Positions 26,905 to 35,603 of a stretch of DNA of 64,000 nt are shown one piece after another (the stretch's first letter is position 1; each line of letters opens with the position of its first letter). Source of the DNA: Ignavibacteria bacterium (lineage in GTDB: Bacteria > Bacteroidota > Ignavibacteria > Ch128b); contig JABLYA010000002.1 of assembly GCA_013177855.1 (NCBI GenBank), forward strand, positions 62,001 to 126,000, given 5' to 3'. The position numbers and the translations under genes are program-made. The notes under the pieces were generated by a model. That model worked only from the letters and a program-made list of their open reading frames with translations. It did not search any database and was not told the origin of the DNA.

Positions 26905-29679
26905 ATGAGCCAGTCAAATACAAAGTCCAATAACAATATTTCATTAAATGAGGATTTATTTAAGCAGGGAGGTTTGAAGTTTAAATATACTTTTTCAAAA
27001 AAGGGTGTGCATCCTTTTGATGAAATAGAATGGGAACTGAGAGAAGCAAAAATTACAAACGAAAAAGGTCAGATTGTATTTCATCAAAAAGATGTTGAAG
27101 TCCCTAAAAGCTGGTCAATAACAGCAACTAATGTAGTTGTATCAAAATATTTTCATGGTCAAATCAATTCACCAGAAAGAGAAAGAAGTGTTAAACAATT
27201 AATTAATAGAGTTTCTAAGACCATTACCGAATGGGGAATTAAAGATGGATATTTCGCATCTCCCGAAGATGCACAAGCATTCTACTCAGAATTAACCTAT
27301 CTTCTTGTCAATCAATATGGCAGTTTTAATAGTCCTGTCTGGTTCAATGTTGGAATAGAAGAAAAACCACAATGTTCAGCATGCTTTATTAATTCCGTTG
27401 AAGATACGATGGAATCTATTTTAGAGCTTGCAAAAACTGAAGGAATGCTTTTTAAATATGGAAGTGGGACGGGCTCAAATTTGAGTGTTTTAAGATCATC
27501 AAAAGAACCATTAAGCGGTGGAGGGATGGCATCAGGACCTGTTTCATTTATGAAAGGCTTCGATGCATTCGCTGGTGTAATTAAAAGCGGAGGAAAAACT
27601 CGTCGCGCTGCCAAAATGGTGATTTTAAATGTTGATCATCCGGATATTATCGATTTTATTAATTGTAAAGCTGAAGAAGAAAAGAAAGCTCATGCCTTAA
27701 TTCAAATGGGATACGATCCTGGCTTTAATGTACCCGGCGGAGCTTACGATAGTATTGCTTACCAAAATGCCAATCATTCAGTTCGCGTTACAGATGAATT
27801 TATGCAAGCTGTTATCGAGGATAAGGAATGGCATACAAAAGCAGTCAAAACAGGGAAAATACTTGATACATATCGTGCAAGGGATATAATGGATCAAATT
27901 GCTCAAGCGGCCTGGATTTGCGGTGACCCTGGAATGCAATTCGATACAACAATTAATGACTGGCATACCTGCCCAAATACTGCAAAAATTAATGCAAGTA
28001 ATCCTTGCAGCGAATATATGTTCCTTGATGATTCGGCATGTAATCTTGCATCTTTAAATTTAATGAAATTCAGGAAAGATGACGGTTCATTTGACATAGA
28101 AAAATTTAAATATGCCTGTGACATTTTCATTACAGCTCAAGAAATCATCGTAGATAATTCTTCCTATCCAACTAAAGCTATTGAGAAAAACAGTCATGAA
28201 TATCGTCCACTTGGTCTTGGTTATGCAAATCTCGGTGCTCTTTTAATGGCAAATGGATTTGCTTACGATAGTGATGAAGGTCGTGCTTTCGCTGCAGCAA
28301 TTACATCAATTATGACTGGCGAAGCTTATAGACAATCTGCAATAATTGCAGGTGAAATGGGACCTTTCAAAGGTTATGCAAAAAATCGTGAACCATTCTT
28401 GAGAGTAATGAATAAACATCTTTCAGCAGCTAGAAAAATTGATGGTACTTTAATTCCTCTTGATCTTTATAATGAAGCCGTAGCTGTATGGGAAGAAGCT
28501 ATTAAAATTGGCGAAAAAAATGGTTTTAGAAATGCTCAGGTTACTGTCCTGGCTCCAACCGGAACAATAGGCTTTATGATGGACTGCGATACTACAGGCG
28601 TTGAACCTGATATTGCTCTCGTGAAATACAAAAAATTAGTTGGTGGTGGTGTCTTTAAAATTGTCAACAATACTGTTCCATTGGCACTTGAAAAATTAGG
28701 ATATGATAGTGAGCAAATTGAACAGATCGTTGCTTATATCAATGCAAATGATACAATTGAAGGAGCTCCATATTTATTAGAGAAACATTTACCGATTTTT
28801 GATTGCGCCTTTAAACCAGCCAATGGCAAAAGATCAATTCATTATATGGGACACATTAAAATGATGGCTGCCGTTCAGCCATTCCTTTCAGGTGCAATTT
28901 CAAAAACAGTAAATATGCCAAATGAAGTTACACCAGAGGACATTAAAAATGCTTACATAGAAGCGTGGAAACTTGGCTTAAAGGCAATCGCAATTTACCG
29001 TGATGGTTGTAAACTAACTCAACCCCTAAGCACCTCACTCAAAACCGATAAAAAATTAAAGACTGAGGAAAAAACAACAGTAGTTGAACAAAAGCCGAGA
29101 AGACGAAGATTACCCGACGAAAGAAAATCAATTACTCATAAATTCAGCATTGGAGGTCACGAAGGTTACATTACAGTTGGTATGTACGAAGACGGCAGTC
29201 CGGGTGAGATTTTTATTGTAATGTCAAAAGAAGGAAGTACAATTTCTGGTGTTATGGATGCTTTTGCTACAGCTGTATCTCTTGCTTTGCAATACGGCGT
29301 ACCTTTAAAAGTTCTTGTTGATAAATTTACTCATACTAGATTTGAACCTTCTGGTTTTACTAACAACAAGCAAATCCCAATTGCCAAGTCAATTATGGAT
29401 TACATTTTTAGGTGGTTAGCATTAAAATTCTTACCTGAAGAATCAATTAGTTATTCTTCTGTTGTTGAGACACCTACTGCTGTAAATGAGACTCCTGATA
29501 CAACTTCAACAGTTCAAGTAAATTCGGAGACACCAACCAATACAATTGAACAAACTGAAAAACTCATATTTGTAAGTCAGGCTGACGCTCCACCTTGCCC
29601 AGAATGCGGCTCAATAATGGTACGAAGTGGAAGTTGTTATAAATGCTTTGAATGTGGATCAACAAGTGGTTGTTCTTAA
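26905..29679 (+). CDS. nrdJ: Adenosylcobalamin-dependent (class II) ribonucleoside-diphosphate reductase
   Basis: NrdJ reduces ribonucleotides to deoxyribonucleotides with an adenosylcobalamin-derived radical and needs no oxygen. The 924-residue length is that of the long class II form. Core segments are FNSPVWFNVGIEEKPQCSAC, the phosphate-binding SGTGSNLSVLRSS, the active-site NPCSEYMFLDDSACNLASLNL region, LAPTGTIGFMMDCDTTGVEPD, and a C-terminal domain after a basic linker near 725. The tail has C898, C901, C911, C914, C917 and C923, which suits metal binding or redox re-reduction. AAGGAGTC precedes the ATG. It is a single gene with a bidirectional terminator after it. Confidence 0.96.
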   Translation: MSQSNTKSNNNISLNEDLFKQGGLKFKYTFSKKGVHPFDEIEWELREAKITNEKGQIVFHQKDVEVPKSWSITATNVVVSKYFHGQINSPERERSVKQLINRVSKTITEWGIKDGYFASPEDAQAFYSELTYLLVNQYGSFNSPVWFNVGIEEKPQCSACFINSVEDTMESILELAKTEGMLFKYGSGTGSNLSVLRSSKEPLSGGGMASGPVSFMKGFDAFAGVIKSGGKTRRAAKMVILNVDHPDIIDFINCKAEEEKKAHALIQMGYDPGFNVPGGAYDSIAYQNANHSVRVTDEFMQAVIEDKEWHTKAVKTGKILDTYRARDIMDQIAQAAWICGDPGMQFDTTINDWHTCPNTAKINASNPCSEYMFLDDSACNLASLNLMKFRKDDGSFDIEKFKYACDIFITAQEIIVDNSSYPTKAIEKNSHEYRPLGLGYANLGALLMANGFAYDSDEGRAFAAAITSIMTGEAYRQSAIIAGEMGPFKGYAKNREPFLRVMNKHLSAARKIDGTLIPLDLYNEAVAVWEEAIKIGEKNGFRNAQVTVLAPTGTIGFMMDCDTTGVEPDIALVKYKKLVGGGVFKIVNNTVPLALEKLGYDSEQIEQIVAYINANDTIEGAPYLLEKHLPIFDCAFKPANGKRSIHYMGHIKMMAAVQPFLSGAISKTVNMPNEVTPEDIKNAYIEAWKLGLKAIAIYRDGCKLTQPLSTSLKTDKKLKTEEKTTVVEQKPRRRRLPDERKSITHKFSIGGHEGYITVGMYEDGSPGEIFIVMSKEGSTISGVMDAFATAVSLALQYGVPLKVLVDKFTHTRFEPSGFTNNKQIPIAKSIMDYIFRWLALKFLPEESISYSSVVETPTAVNETPDTTSTVQVNSETPTNTIEQTEKLIFVSQADAPPCPECGSIMVRSGSCYKCFECGSTSGCS

Positions 29680-29702
29680 TGAAAGAAGAAATTATTTAAA
29701 AT

Positions 29703-29735
29703 AAAAAAGCCTCGCAATTGCGAGGCTTTTTTTTT
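29703..29735. terminator. Bidirectional terminator between nrdJ and the NlpC/P60 gene
   Basis: AAAAAA-GCCTCGC-AATT-GCGAGGC-TTTTTT is symmetrical: the stem is 29709-29715 with 29720-29726, extended by A-T pairs. T-runs follow in both reading directions, so it can end nrdJ (plus) and the NlpC/P60 gene (minus, stop at 29745). Confidence 0.93.
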
Positions 29736-29744
29736 CTTATAAGC

Positions 29745-30440
29745 TCAATTTCCATTCGTCAAAAAATAAACATCTTCGACTCTTCTTGCACCAACAAATC
29801 GTTTATCATAATAACCCTCTGCCATAGAACTAACTGTAACCCCGTACTTAGTTGAAGCATGAACAAAGTAATTATCCCACAAATAAATCCCAACATGACC
29901 TGGATTTTGTCTCCTTCTTGTATTAAAGAAAACCAGATCACCAAACTTTAATTCTTCACGACTTACTGGATTGCCAATTTTTATTTGTTGCAGTGTAGAC
30001 CGTGGAATTTCTATGTTAAAAGACTCTTTGTAAATTAATTGAGTGAAAGCGCTGCAGTCAATTCCCTTCCTGGTTGTTCCGCCATATTTGTAAGGTGTTC
30101 CCAGATAATTTACAACTGTCATTAAGAATTTTTCATAATTGGTCGGGTTACTATTTAAAGTATCGAAATTACCTTTTCGAGTTAGAATTTGCTTAATATC
30201 GAAAATCGGCTGAGATTGATCTTCGATTATTATTTCCTGTAATTCTTCTTCAGAGAATTCAAGATCAGTTGCAAATCTCTGAGTTGTATCGTTTGATTGA
30301 TTATTTAAAGCTCGAATAATCCTCAATGAATCGATATAATGTGATTTAGAATTTTCTGAAGTTTTTGTTGCAAAACGAACAGGACCATAACATGAAGCAA
30401 GAAGAAATGATGACAAAAGCAACAGTAGTAATTTTCTCAA
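29745..30440 (-). CDS. NlpC/P60 family (C40) peptidoglycan endopeptidase, lipoprotein
   Basis: The NlpC/P60 domain lies at about residues 105-231. The catalytic Cys129 is in GIDCSAF, H182 in GHVGIYL, and the third polar residue is H194 in VHAS. Such enzymes cut D-Glu/diaminopimelate bonds in the cell wall. The N-terminus is a lipoprotein signal, with lipobox LLASC and lipidated C17. I chose the TTG at 30440 (231 aa), which has AGGAGAG in front. A longer frame from 30488 would begin inside the terminator of the upstream sigma gene and would spoil the signal peptide. It is probably anchored in the outer or inner membrane facing the periplasm. Confidence 0.9.
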   Translation of the reverse strand: MRKLLLLLLSSFLLASCYGPVRFATKTSENSKSHYIDSLRIIRALNNQSNDTTQRFATDLEFSEEELQEIIIEDQSQPIFDIKQILTRKGNFDTLNSNPTNYEKFLMTVVNYLGTPYKYGGTTRKGIDCSAFTQLIYKESFNIEIPRSTLQQIKIGNPVSREELKFGDLVFFNTRRRQNPGHVGIYLWDNYFVHASTKYGVTVSSMAEGYYDKRFVGARRVEDVYFLTNGN

Positions 30441-30461
30441 GCTCTCTCCTCTTTTTTTAAA

Positions 30462-30497
30462 AATAAAAAAGGGTATGATGAATTTCACATCACACCC
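30462..30497 (-). terminator. Rho-independent terminator after the sigma factor gene
   Basis: On the minus strand a 10-bp stem with one G-T pair (30497-30488 with 30480-30471, 7-base loop) is followed by TTTTTTATTTTT. It lies 17 bases after the sigma gene stop and ends the engB-to-sigma run before the NlpC/P60 gene. Confidence 0.9.
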
Positions 30498-30513
30498 TTA
30501 AATTTTGAAGGTT

Positions 30514-31371
30514 CTATCCTAAGTAGGCTTTTAAAGCTTTACTTCGAGAAGCATGACGCAATCTGCGGATTGCTTTCTCTTTTATTTGACGGACTCTCTC
30601 ACGAGTAAGGTTAAATTTCTCACCAATTTCTTCAAGTGTAAGAGAATGCTCGTGATTTAAACCAAAGTATAATCTTATAACTTCAGCTTCTCTTTCAGTT
30701 AAAGTAGAAAGAGCTCTTTCAATTTCCATCTTTAATGATTCTTTCATCAAACCATGATCTGGAGCTGGCTGCTGATCGTTGCTGATAACATCAAGCAATC
30801 TGTTTTCTTCACCAGGTGCAAATGGAGCATCAACAGAAACATGGCGACCAGAAATTTTTAAGGTATCAGAAATTTCATTAACAGGAATATTTAATTCTTC
30901 TGAAAGTTCCTCTGCGCTCGGTTCTCTTTCGAATTCTTGCTCAAGGTTGCTGAATGCTTTGCCAATTTTATTTAATGCACCAACTCTATTAAGAGGCAAT
31001 CTGACAATTCTCGATTGTTCGGCTAAAGCCTGTAAAATAGACTGACGAATCCACCACACAGCGTAAGAAATGAATTTGAAACCTCTGGTTTCGTCAAATC
31101 TTTTTGCTGCTTTAATTAGTCCAAGATTACCCTCGTTAATTAAATCACCAAGTGATAATCCCTGGTTTTGATATTGTTTTGCAACGCTGACCACGAATCT
31201 AAGATTAGCTTTGACCAGTTTTTCTAAAGCTTTCTGGTCACCTTTTTTAATTCGTTGAGCTAAATCAATTTCTTCTTCTGCAGTAATCAGGTCAACTTTA
31301 CCAATTTCTTGCAAATATTTATCTAATGACTGACTTTCACGATTTGTGTATTGTTTGGTTATTCTCACCAT
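30514..31371 (-). CDS. rpoD: Primary RNA polymerase sigma factor (RpoD/SigA type)
   Basis: At 285 aa it is the short primary sigma of Bacteroidota-like bacteria, without the long region 1.1 of proteobacterial RpoD. Region 1.2 ([20 protein letters not shown]) is at the N-terminus. Region 2 follows, with [34 protein letters not shown], the -10-binding [20 protein letters not shown] (about 88-107) and 2.4. Region 3 comes next, then region 4 with a helix-turn-helix [30 protein letters not shown] near 240-270. It starts 3 bases after the vertex protein gene upstream. It probably also has its own promoter, not identified. Confidence 0.93.
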   Translation of the reverse strand: MVRITKQYTNRESQSLDKYLQEIGKVDLITAEEEIDLAQRIKKGDQKALEKLVKANLRFVVSVAKQYQNQGLSLGDLINEGNLGLIKAAKRFDETRGFKFISYAVWWIRQSILQALAEQSRIVRLPLNRVGALNKIGKAFSNLEQEFEREPSAEELSEELNIPVNEISDTLKISGRHVSVDAPFAPGEENRLLDVISNDQQPAPDHGLMKESLKMEIERALSTLTEREAEVIRLYFGLNHEHSLTLEEIGEKFNLTRERVRQIKEKAIRRLRHASRSKALKAYLG

Positions 31372-31374
31372 AAT

Positions 31375-31656
31375 TTAACCCTTTAAATTTGTTTCGACAT
31401 CTATTCTATCAATTATACCTACGATAGAGGCATCAACAGGAGCCATATCAACAGGTAATGGAATAACTGCTTCAGATGCAGTGATATACATAACAATTTC
31501 TCCAGGACCCGCACCCACAGTATCTATGGCAACAATTGGCTCCCCCGTTTTTTCCAAATTTGAATTAAGAGGTTGAATAAATTGCATTTTCATTGATTGC
31601 AGGGCAGGATACTTTTTTGTTGCCCAAATTGTTCCAATTACCTTCGCAAAAAACAT
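31375..31656 (-). CDS. EutN/CcmL family microcompartment vertex protein (BMC-P)
   Basis: The 93-aa protein has the EutN/CcmL fold pattern. It starts with MFFAKVIGTIWATKKYPALQSMKM, has a central AIDTVGAGPGEIVMYITASEA and ends with PVDASIVGIIDRIDV. Family members form pentamers that cap the vertices of bacterial microcompartment shells. The gene starts with a 1-base overlap of the preceding paralogue and ends 3 bases before rpoD. The two copies are clearly different proteins (roughly a third identical by eye). No hexameric BMC-H shell gene is in the window. Confidence 0.9.
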   Translation of the reverse strand: MFFAKVIGTIWATKKYPALQSMKMQFIQPLNSNLEKTGEPIVAIDTVGAGPGEIVMYITASEAVIPLPVDMAPVDASIVGIIDRIDVETNLKG

Positions 31657-31955
31657 TAGTTCTTTGCTGTCTCCAATTTTTCTTCTTTAATTACTATGTC
31701 CAGTTTATCAACTATTGCCATAATTACAGCATCAATAGGTTTATTCTTGGTAAACGCCGTCTGTCTGGCGGAAGAGCCAGTTGCAACCAGAACAACCTCA
31801 CCGACACCAGCACCAACGCTATCTACAGCAATGACGAAATTTTTTGTATCTGAATAATCTAAATTTATCTGACGAACAATTAAAAATTTTGCGCCAACAA
31901 GATTTTCGTCTTTTCTTGTTGCCCAGACTGTTCCAATTACTCTTCCTAAAATCAA
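31656..31955 (-). CDS. EutN/CcmL family microcompartment vertex protein (BMC-P), second copy
   Basis: The 99-aa paralogue is closer to the family pattern than its neighbour: MILGRVIGTVWATRKDENLVGAKFL at the start, VAVDSVGAG-like AVDSVGAGVGEVVLVATGSSAR in the middle, and PIDAVIMAIVDKLDIV before a charged tail of about 12 residues. It is 10 bases downstream of the PIN-domain gene and overlaps the next vertex gene by 1 base. Two or three different BMC-P genes commonly occur per microcompartment locus, so a pair suggests a real shell rather than a stray copy; that is an inference. Confidence 0.92.
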   Translation of the reverse strand: MILGRVIGTVWATRKDENLVGAKFLIVRQINLDYSDTKNFVIAVDSVGAGVGEVVLVATGSSARQTAFTKNKPIDAVIMAIVDKLDIVIKEEKLETAKN

Positions 31956-31965
31956 TATCCCACCA

Positions 31966-32352
31966 TTATTTGTTTATTTTTAGCAGTTTTACATTATTAT
32001 AATTTAAATATTTTTCGTGATTAAAAGTAGTAAGTATTAATTTGTTCTGAGCAGCCATCATAACAATTATTGCATCTCGCAAGTTCCAATCAAAATTATG
32101 TCGATTTGCTTGATTAATTAAATCAGCAACCTTTTCTGCATATCGGCTGTGGATTCCCAGAACCTTGAAACCGTAAAGCACCATATCTGCGTATTTTTTG
32201 TATTCTTCACCGGCAAATTCATAGACTTCAATTGCATTAATAACTGTTGTAAAACAATCGTAACGGGACATCAATTTCATCAAAGTTGATGTTTTTTCAC
32301 CTGTAGTTAGATGATCTAAAAGTATATCGGTATCAACTAAAATTTGTTTCAT
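31966..32352 (-). CDS. PIN domain protein (possible VapC-type toxin)
   Basis: The 128-aa protein has the PIN nuclease fold pattern: an acidic start with D7 and D9 in ILVDTDILLDHL, E42 in INAIEVYEF, D93 in NLRDAIIVMMA, and then LILTTFNHEKY at the end. These are the usual metal-binding acidic positions. PIN toxins cleave RNA and sit behind a small antitoxin gene; here the 81-aa gene before it overlaps it by 4 bases. It lies inside an operon of unrelated genes, so it could also be a domesticated nuclease. Confidence 0.85.
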   Translation of the reverse strand: MKQILVDTDILLDHLTTGEKTSTLMKLMSRYDCFTTVINAIEVYEFAGEEYKKYADMVLYGFKVLGIHSRYAEKVADLINQANRHNFDWNLRDAIIVMMAAQNKLILTTFNHEKYLNYNNVKLLKINK

Positions 32353-32594
32353 TTTTCGATTTTTCCTCTGGATCTAACAACTCCAAGTGCAATTTCTAAG
32401 GGAATTTTCTGAGTATTAGCTATTTTTTCAACTATTTTAATTGAAATTTTTTCTTGTCTACAAATTTCTTCAATATCTGGATAAATTTTAGCCTTAAATG
32501 ATTTTATGTTTGCCGAGCTGAAAAAATTTAGTGCTTCATCAGGGAATACTGGTTTTCCATTTATTATTTTAATTGTGAATTCTTTTTCGTTCAT
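32349..32594 (-). CDS. Small protein, possible antitoxin of the PIN protein
   Basis: I do not recognise a family in this 81-aa protein. It opens with a short beta-strand pattern (FTIKIINGKPVFP) and continues mostly helical, with EEICRQEKISIKIVEKIANTQKIPLEIALGVV, and a basic end. Size and position directly before a PIN gene (4-base overlap) fit an antitoxin. It also overlaps the deoB stop by 4 bases. The function is inferred from position only. Confidence 0.65.
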   Translation of the reverse strand: MNEKEFTIKIINGKPVFPDEALNFFSSANIKSFKAKIYPDIEEICRQEKISIKIVEKIANTQKIPLEIALGVVRSRGKIEK

Positions 32595-33760
32595 AAAATT
32601 ATTTCAGTTAAAAAACTTTTTCCGTTAAGATTATTTTCAAAACCGTAAAAATGGCAGATGGTTTTTGCTAAATCAGCGAAAGTCTCTCTTAAGCCTAGAT
32701 TAACATTTTGCTTTATCTTTTTACCATAAACCAGAATTGGAACAAGTTCTCTAGTGTGATCAGTGCCTGGAAAAGTCGGATCATTCCCATGATCTGCAGT
32801 AATGAAAAGTAAATCTTCTTCGTTTAAGGAATTCATTATTTCAGGTAAATAATTATCAAATTCTAATAAAGCGTTGTAAAAACCCTGAACATCGTTTCTA
32901 TGACCATAAAGCATATCAAAATCTACGAGATTTGTCATAATGTAAGAATTCGTTTCAGATTTAATTGCATCAATTGTCTGAAGAATTCCATCGAGATTAT
33001 TTTTTGTTTTTATTTGAACATCAATATTTCTGTATGCATACAGATCATTAATCTTTCCAATTCCGATTGTCTTGATATTATTTCTTTTTAGAACATCAAA
33101 AATCACATCACCACTTGGTTCAAGTGCAAAATCTTTTCGTCTATAAGTTCTTGTGAAATTTCCATTTGAACCAATAAATGGTCGAGCTATGATTCGTCCA
33201 ACAGCGTGTTCACCAATCATCACCTGTTCACGAGTAACTTTACAAATTTCATATAATCTTTCGACGGGAATTACATCTTCATGAGCTGCAATTTGAAAAA
33301 CAGAATCGGCACTCGTATAAACAATCGGATATCCTGTTTTAATATGTTCTTCGCCAAGCTCTTTAATAATTTCTGTTCCTGAAGCTGCTTTATTACCTAA
33401 TATTCCCTTCAAATTATTAAGTCGAATAAATTTCTCAATGATTTCATCAGGAAAGCCGTTAGGATAAACAGGGAATTGTTTTTCGGAAATTAAACCACCG
33501 AGTTCCCAATGTCCTGTTGTGCTGTCCTTTCCTCTTGAAACTTCCTTCATTTTACCAAAACACCCGATTACCTCTCTTTCAATAGAATTTAATTTGACGA
33601 TTTTTCCAAGTCCGAGTTTTTCAAGATTTGGGAGTTCTATTCCATTTAATGCTTTAGCAATGTTTCCAAGTGTATTTGAACCTTCGTCATTATAAAATTT
33701 TGCATCGGGTGCGTTACCAATTCCGACTCCATCAAGGACTATTACAACAGCTTTTTTCAT
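32591..33760 (-). CDS. deoB: Phosphopentomutase
   Basis: DeoB interconverts ribose- or deoxyribose-1-phosphate and the 5-phosphate in nucleoside breakdown and salvage. The alkaline-phosphatase-like metal sites are visible: VLDGVGIGNAPDA at the N-terminus, GKDSTTGHWEL near 80 with the phosphothreonine loop, and TADHGNDPTFPGTDHTRE near 330-350. At 389 aa it has standard length. The gene is 7 bases after the GAF protein gene. Its neighbours, two microcompartment vertex genes, make a link to compartmentalised deoxyribose-phosphate metabolism worth considering. Confidence 0.95.
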   Translation of the reverse strand: MKKAVVIVLDGVGIGNAPDAKFYNDEGSNTLGNIAKALNGIELPNLEKLGLGKIVKLNSIEREVIGCFGKMKEVSRGKDSTTGHWELGGLISEKQFPVYPNGFPDEIIEKFIRLNNLKGILGNKAASGTEIIKELGEEHIKTGYPIVYTSADSVFQIAAHEDVIPVERLYEICKVTREQVMIGEHAVGRIIARPFIGSNGNFTRTYRRKDFALEPSGDVIFDVLKRNNIKTIGIGKINDLYAYRNIDVQIKTKNNLDGILQTIDAIKSETNSYIMTNLVDFDMLYGHRNDVQGFYNALLEFDNYLPEIMNSLNEEDLLFITADHGNDPTFPGTDHTRELVPILVYGKKIKQNVNLGLRETFADLAKTICHFYGFENNLNGKSFLTEIIL

Positions 33761-33767
33761 TTTATTC

Positions 33768-35603
33768 CTATTTAACTGTTCTTATTTTATTTCCACCATC
33801 AAGTATGGCTTTATTTAATGCAGTTTCAGCTGATTGAAATAACGTTTCACTTCGGATGTTTTTTGTTCCACCAGCGTATCCAATGCTTACAGTAATTCCA
33901 AATTTTTCATCCTCGTAATCTATAAACTCACCTGAAATTTTTTGCATTATCTTCTGACACCAGATATTATCAACTGCAGGTTCACGATTAATAAAAAGAA
34001 CACCAAATTTCAATGTTTCCAGTCTTCCAATTTCCATCAAATCTTCAGCTTCTTTGTTTAATCTCATTGCAATATATTTTGCAATCTTGGGAATTACCTT
34101 TGGTGAGTACTTTTTAACTAATTTATCAACTCGATCGACGGAAATTAAAGCAAGACCTATATGTTTTTCTCCAGCAGTAATTTTTGTAACCTCACTGACT
34201 TTTCTCTCAAATGTTTGCCGATTTAAAAGCATTGTTTCAAGGTCTATGCTTAAATATTTATCGAGAAGATTTTTGTTTAATAAATTATCCAATTGGAATG
34301 CGAAGTAATTAGCCATTTTTTCAACTAATCGAACATCATCATCAAAATATTTTTTCTTTTTGATGTTTTCGAGCACTAATGCACCATGAATGGTTCCGCT
34401 TGAATTTATTGGAACAATCATTAATGAACCTTTAATATCCGACAAAAATCCTTTTCTGTACAAGAAATATTTGTTGTAGCTCGAATCGTCTATTTTGACG
34501 CTGTTGCCGGAACGGATTGCATTACCAATCAGAGTTTCAAGACTCACATCTACAGGTAGACCTTCGCCCATGTAATCGATTGATGTTCGATTGATTACTT
34601 TTTTTAGAATATATGTTTTTGCACCATAATCATAAAGCACAATTCCCAGAACATCCCATTCAAGGAATTTATCTAGGACAACTATAAAATTCTGGACAAT
34701 TTTTCTCTCATCAAAATCTCGAGTTGAATTTCCAATTAATTCAAGTAATGCATCAAGTTTTTGATTAACTAACTCTATGTTATATCTCTCATCATAAATG
34801 TTTAAGATGAGAGTGATCATCCTGACGAATTTACCAAGAGTATAAATAGTCTCAGGACCAAAAGCATCTTCACTTTTACTATCTATTGCCAGAACGCCAA
34901 TTACTTTGTTATTAAGAAAAACTGGAACTGCTGCTATTGACTTTATTCCTACAGGTATCTGATAATATTTAATTAAATCTGCTTCTACATTCGAATTGAT
35001 GTTGCAAGTATAATTCGGATTACCCGTTAGTATAACTTTACTGATAATGTCAGAACCAACTTCATATTTTAATTTTTGAAGACCATCTTCATCGGAAGAA
35101 TAATTATAAAATATGATTTGATTTTTATCTCTTCTATACCAGAAAAAAATTGCGGAGTGAGCCATAAATACATATTTAATAACATCAAGAGTTTTCTCGA
35201 GATAAAAATTAAATTGAACATCTCCACTGGCACCTGCAGGTATTTCTTCAAGAGCAATCTTTCTATACTGTACATTCAAGTCTTGCGGGACAAATTGAGT
35301 AACTTTTCCTTTAAGTAATCTTTCTTTAATATCTGCTTCTGTTAAGATTTTATCCTCTGCTCTAAATTCTTGAACATCTTCTGCGCTGTTACTCTGTTCC
35401 TCTTCGTTTTCCTCATTAGTATCTTCAATTACTTCTTTACTTTTTACATTGCCATTACGTGTAAAAATTATAAAACTAATGATTATAATCGTTAATAAAA
35501 TAAAAAACAGCTTTAAAATAATTGTATCTATCAAATATGAAGCAACTAACAACCCAAGCAAAATTAGAAATATTATGATTCTTTTAGGATTGAGCTTGAT
35601 CAA
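33768..35603 (-). CDS. Membrane GAF-domain protein with degenerate GGDEF domain
   Basis: The 611-aa protein has two N-terminal hydrophobic helices (about 9-25 and 30-48), then an acidic stretch (55-80). Two GAF-like sensor domains follow (about 125-270 and 290-450, with IGVLAIDSKSEDAFG and GALVLENIKKKKYFDDD). The C-terminal domain (about 460-611) is a diguanylate cyclase fold, ending with FGITVSIGYAGG and AETALNKAILDGGNKI. The GGDEF signature is replaced by ETLKF (529-533), so cyclase activity is unlikely and a binding or sensory role is more probable. It overlaps engB by 4 bases. Confidence 0.85.
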   Translation of the reverse strand: MIKLNPKRIIIFLILLGLLVASYLIDTIILKLFFILLTIIIISFIIFTRNGNVKSKEVIEDTNEENEEEQSNSAEDVQEFRAEDKILTEADIKERLLKGKVTQFVPQDLNVQYRKIALEEIPAGASGDVQFNFYLEKTLDVIKYVFMAHSAIFFWYRRDKNQIIFYNYSSDEDGLQKLKYEVGSDIISKVILTGNPNYTCNINSNVEADLIKYYQIPVGIKSIAAVPVFLNNKVIGVLAIDSKSEDAFGPETIYTLGKFVRMITLILNIYDERYNIELVNQKLDALLELIGNSTRDFDERKIVQNFIVVLDKFLEWDVLGIVLYDYGAKTYILKKVINRTSIDYMGEGLPVDVSLETLIGNAIRSGNSVKIDDSSYNKYFLYRKGFLSDIKGSLMIVPINSSGTIHGALVLENIKKKKYFDDDVRLVEKMANYFAFQLDNLLNKNLLDKYLSIDLETMLLNRQTFERKVSEVTKITAGEKHIGLALISVDRVDKLVKKYSPKVIPKIAKYIAMRLNKEAEDLMEIGRLETLKFGVLFINREPAVDNIWCQKIMQKISGEFIDYEDEKFGITVSIGYAGGTKNIRSETLFQSAETALNKAILDGGNKIRTVK

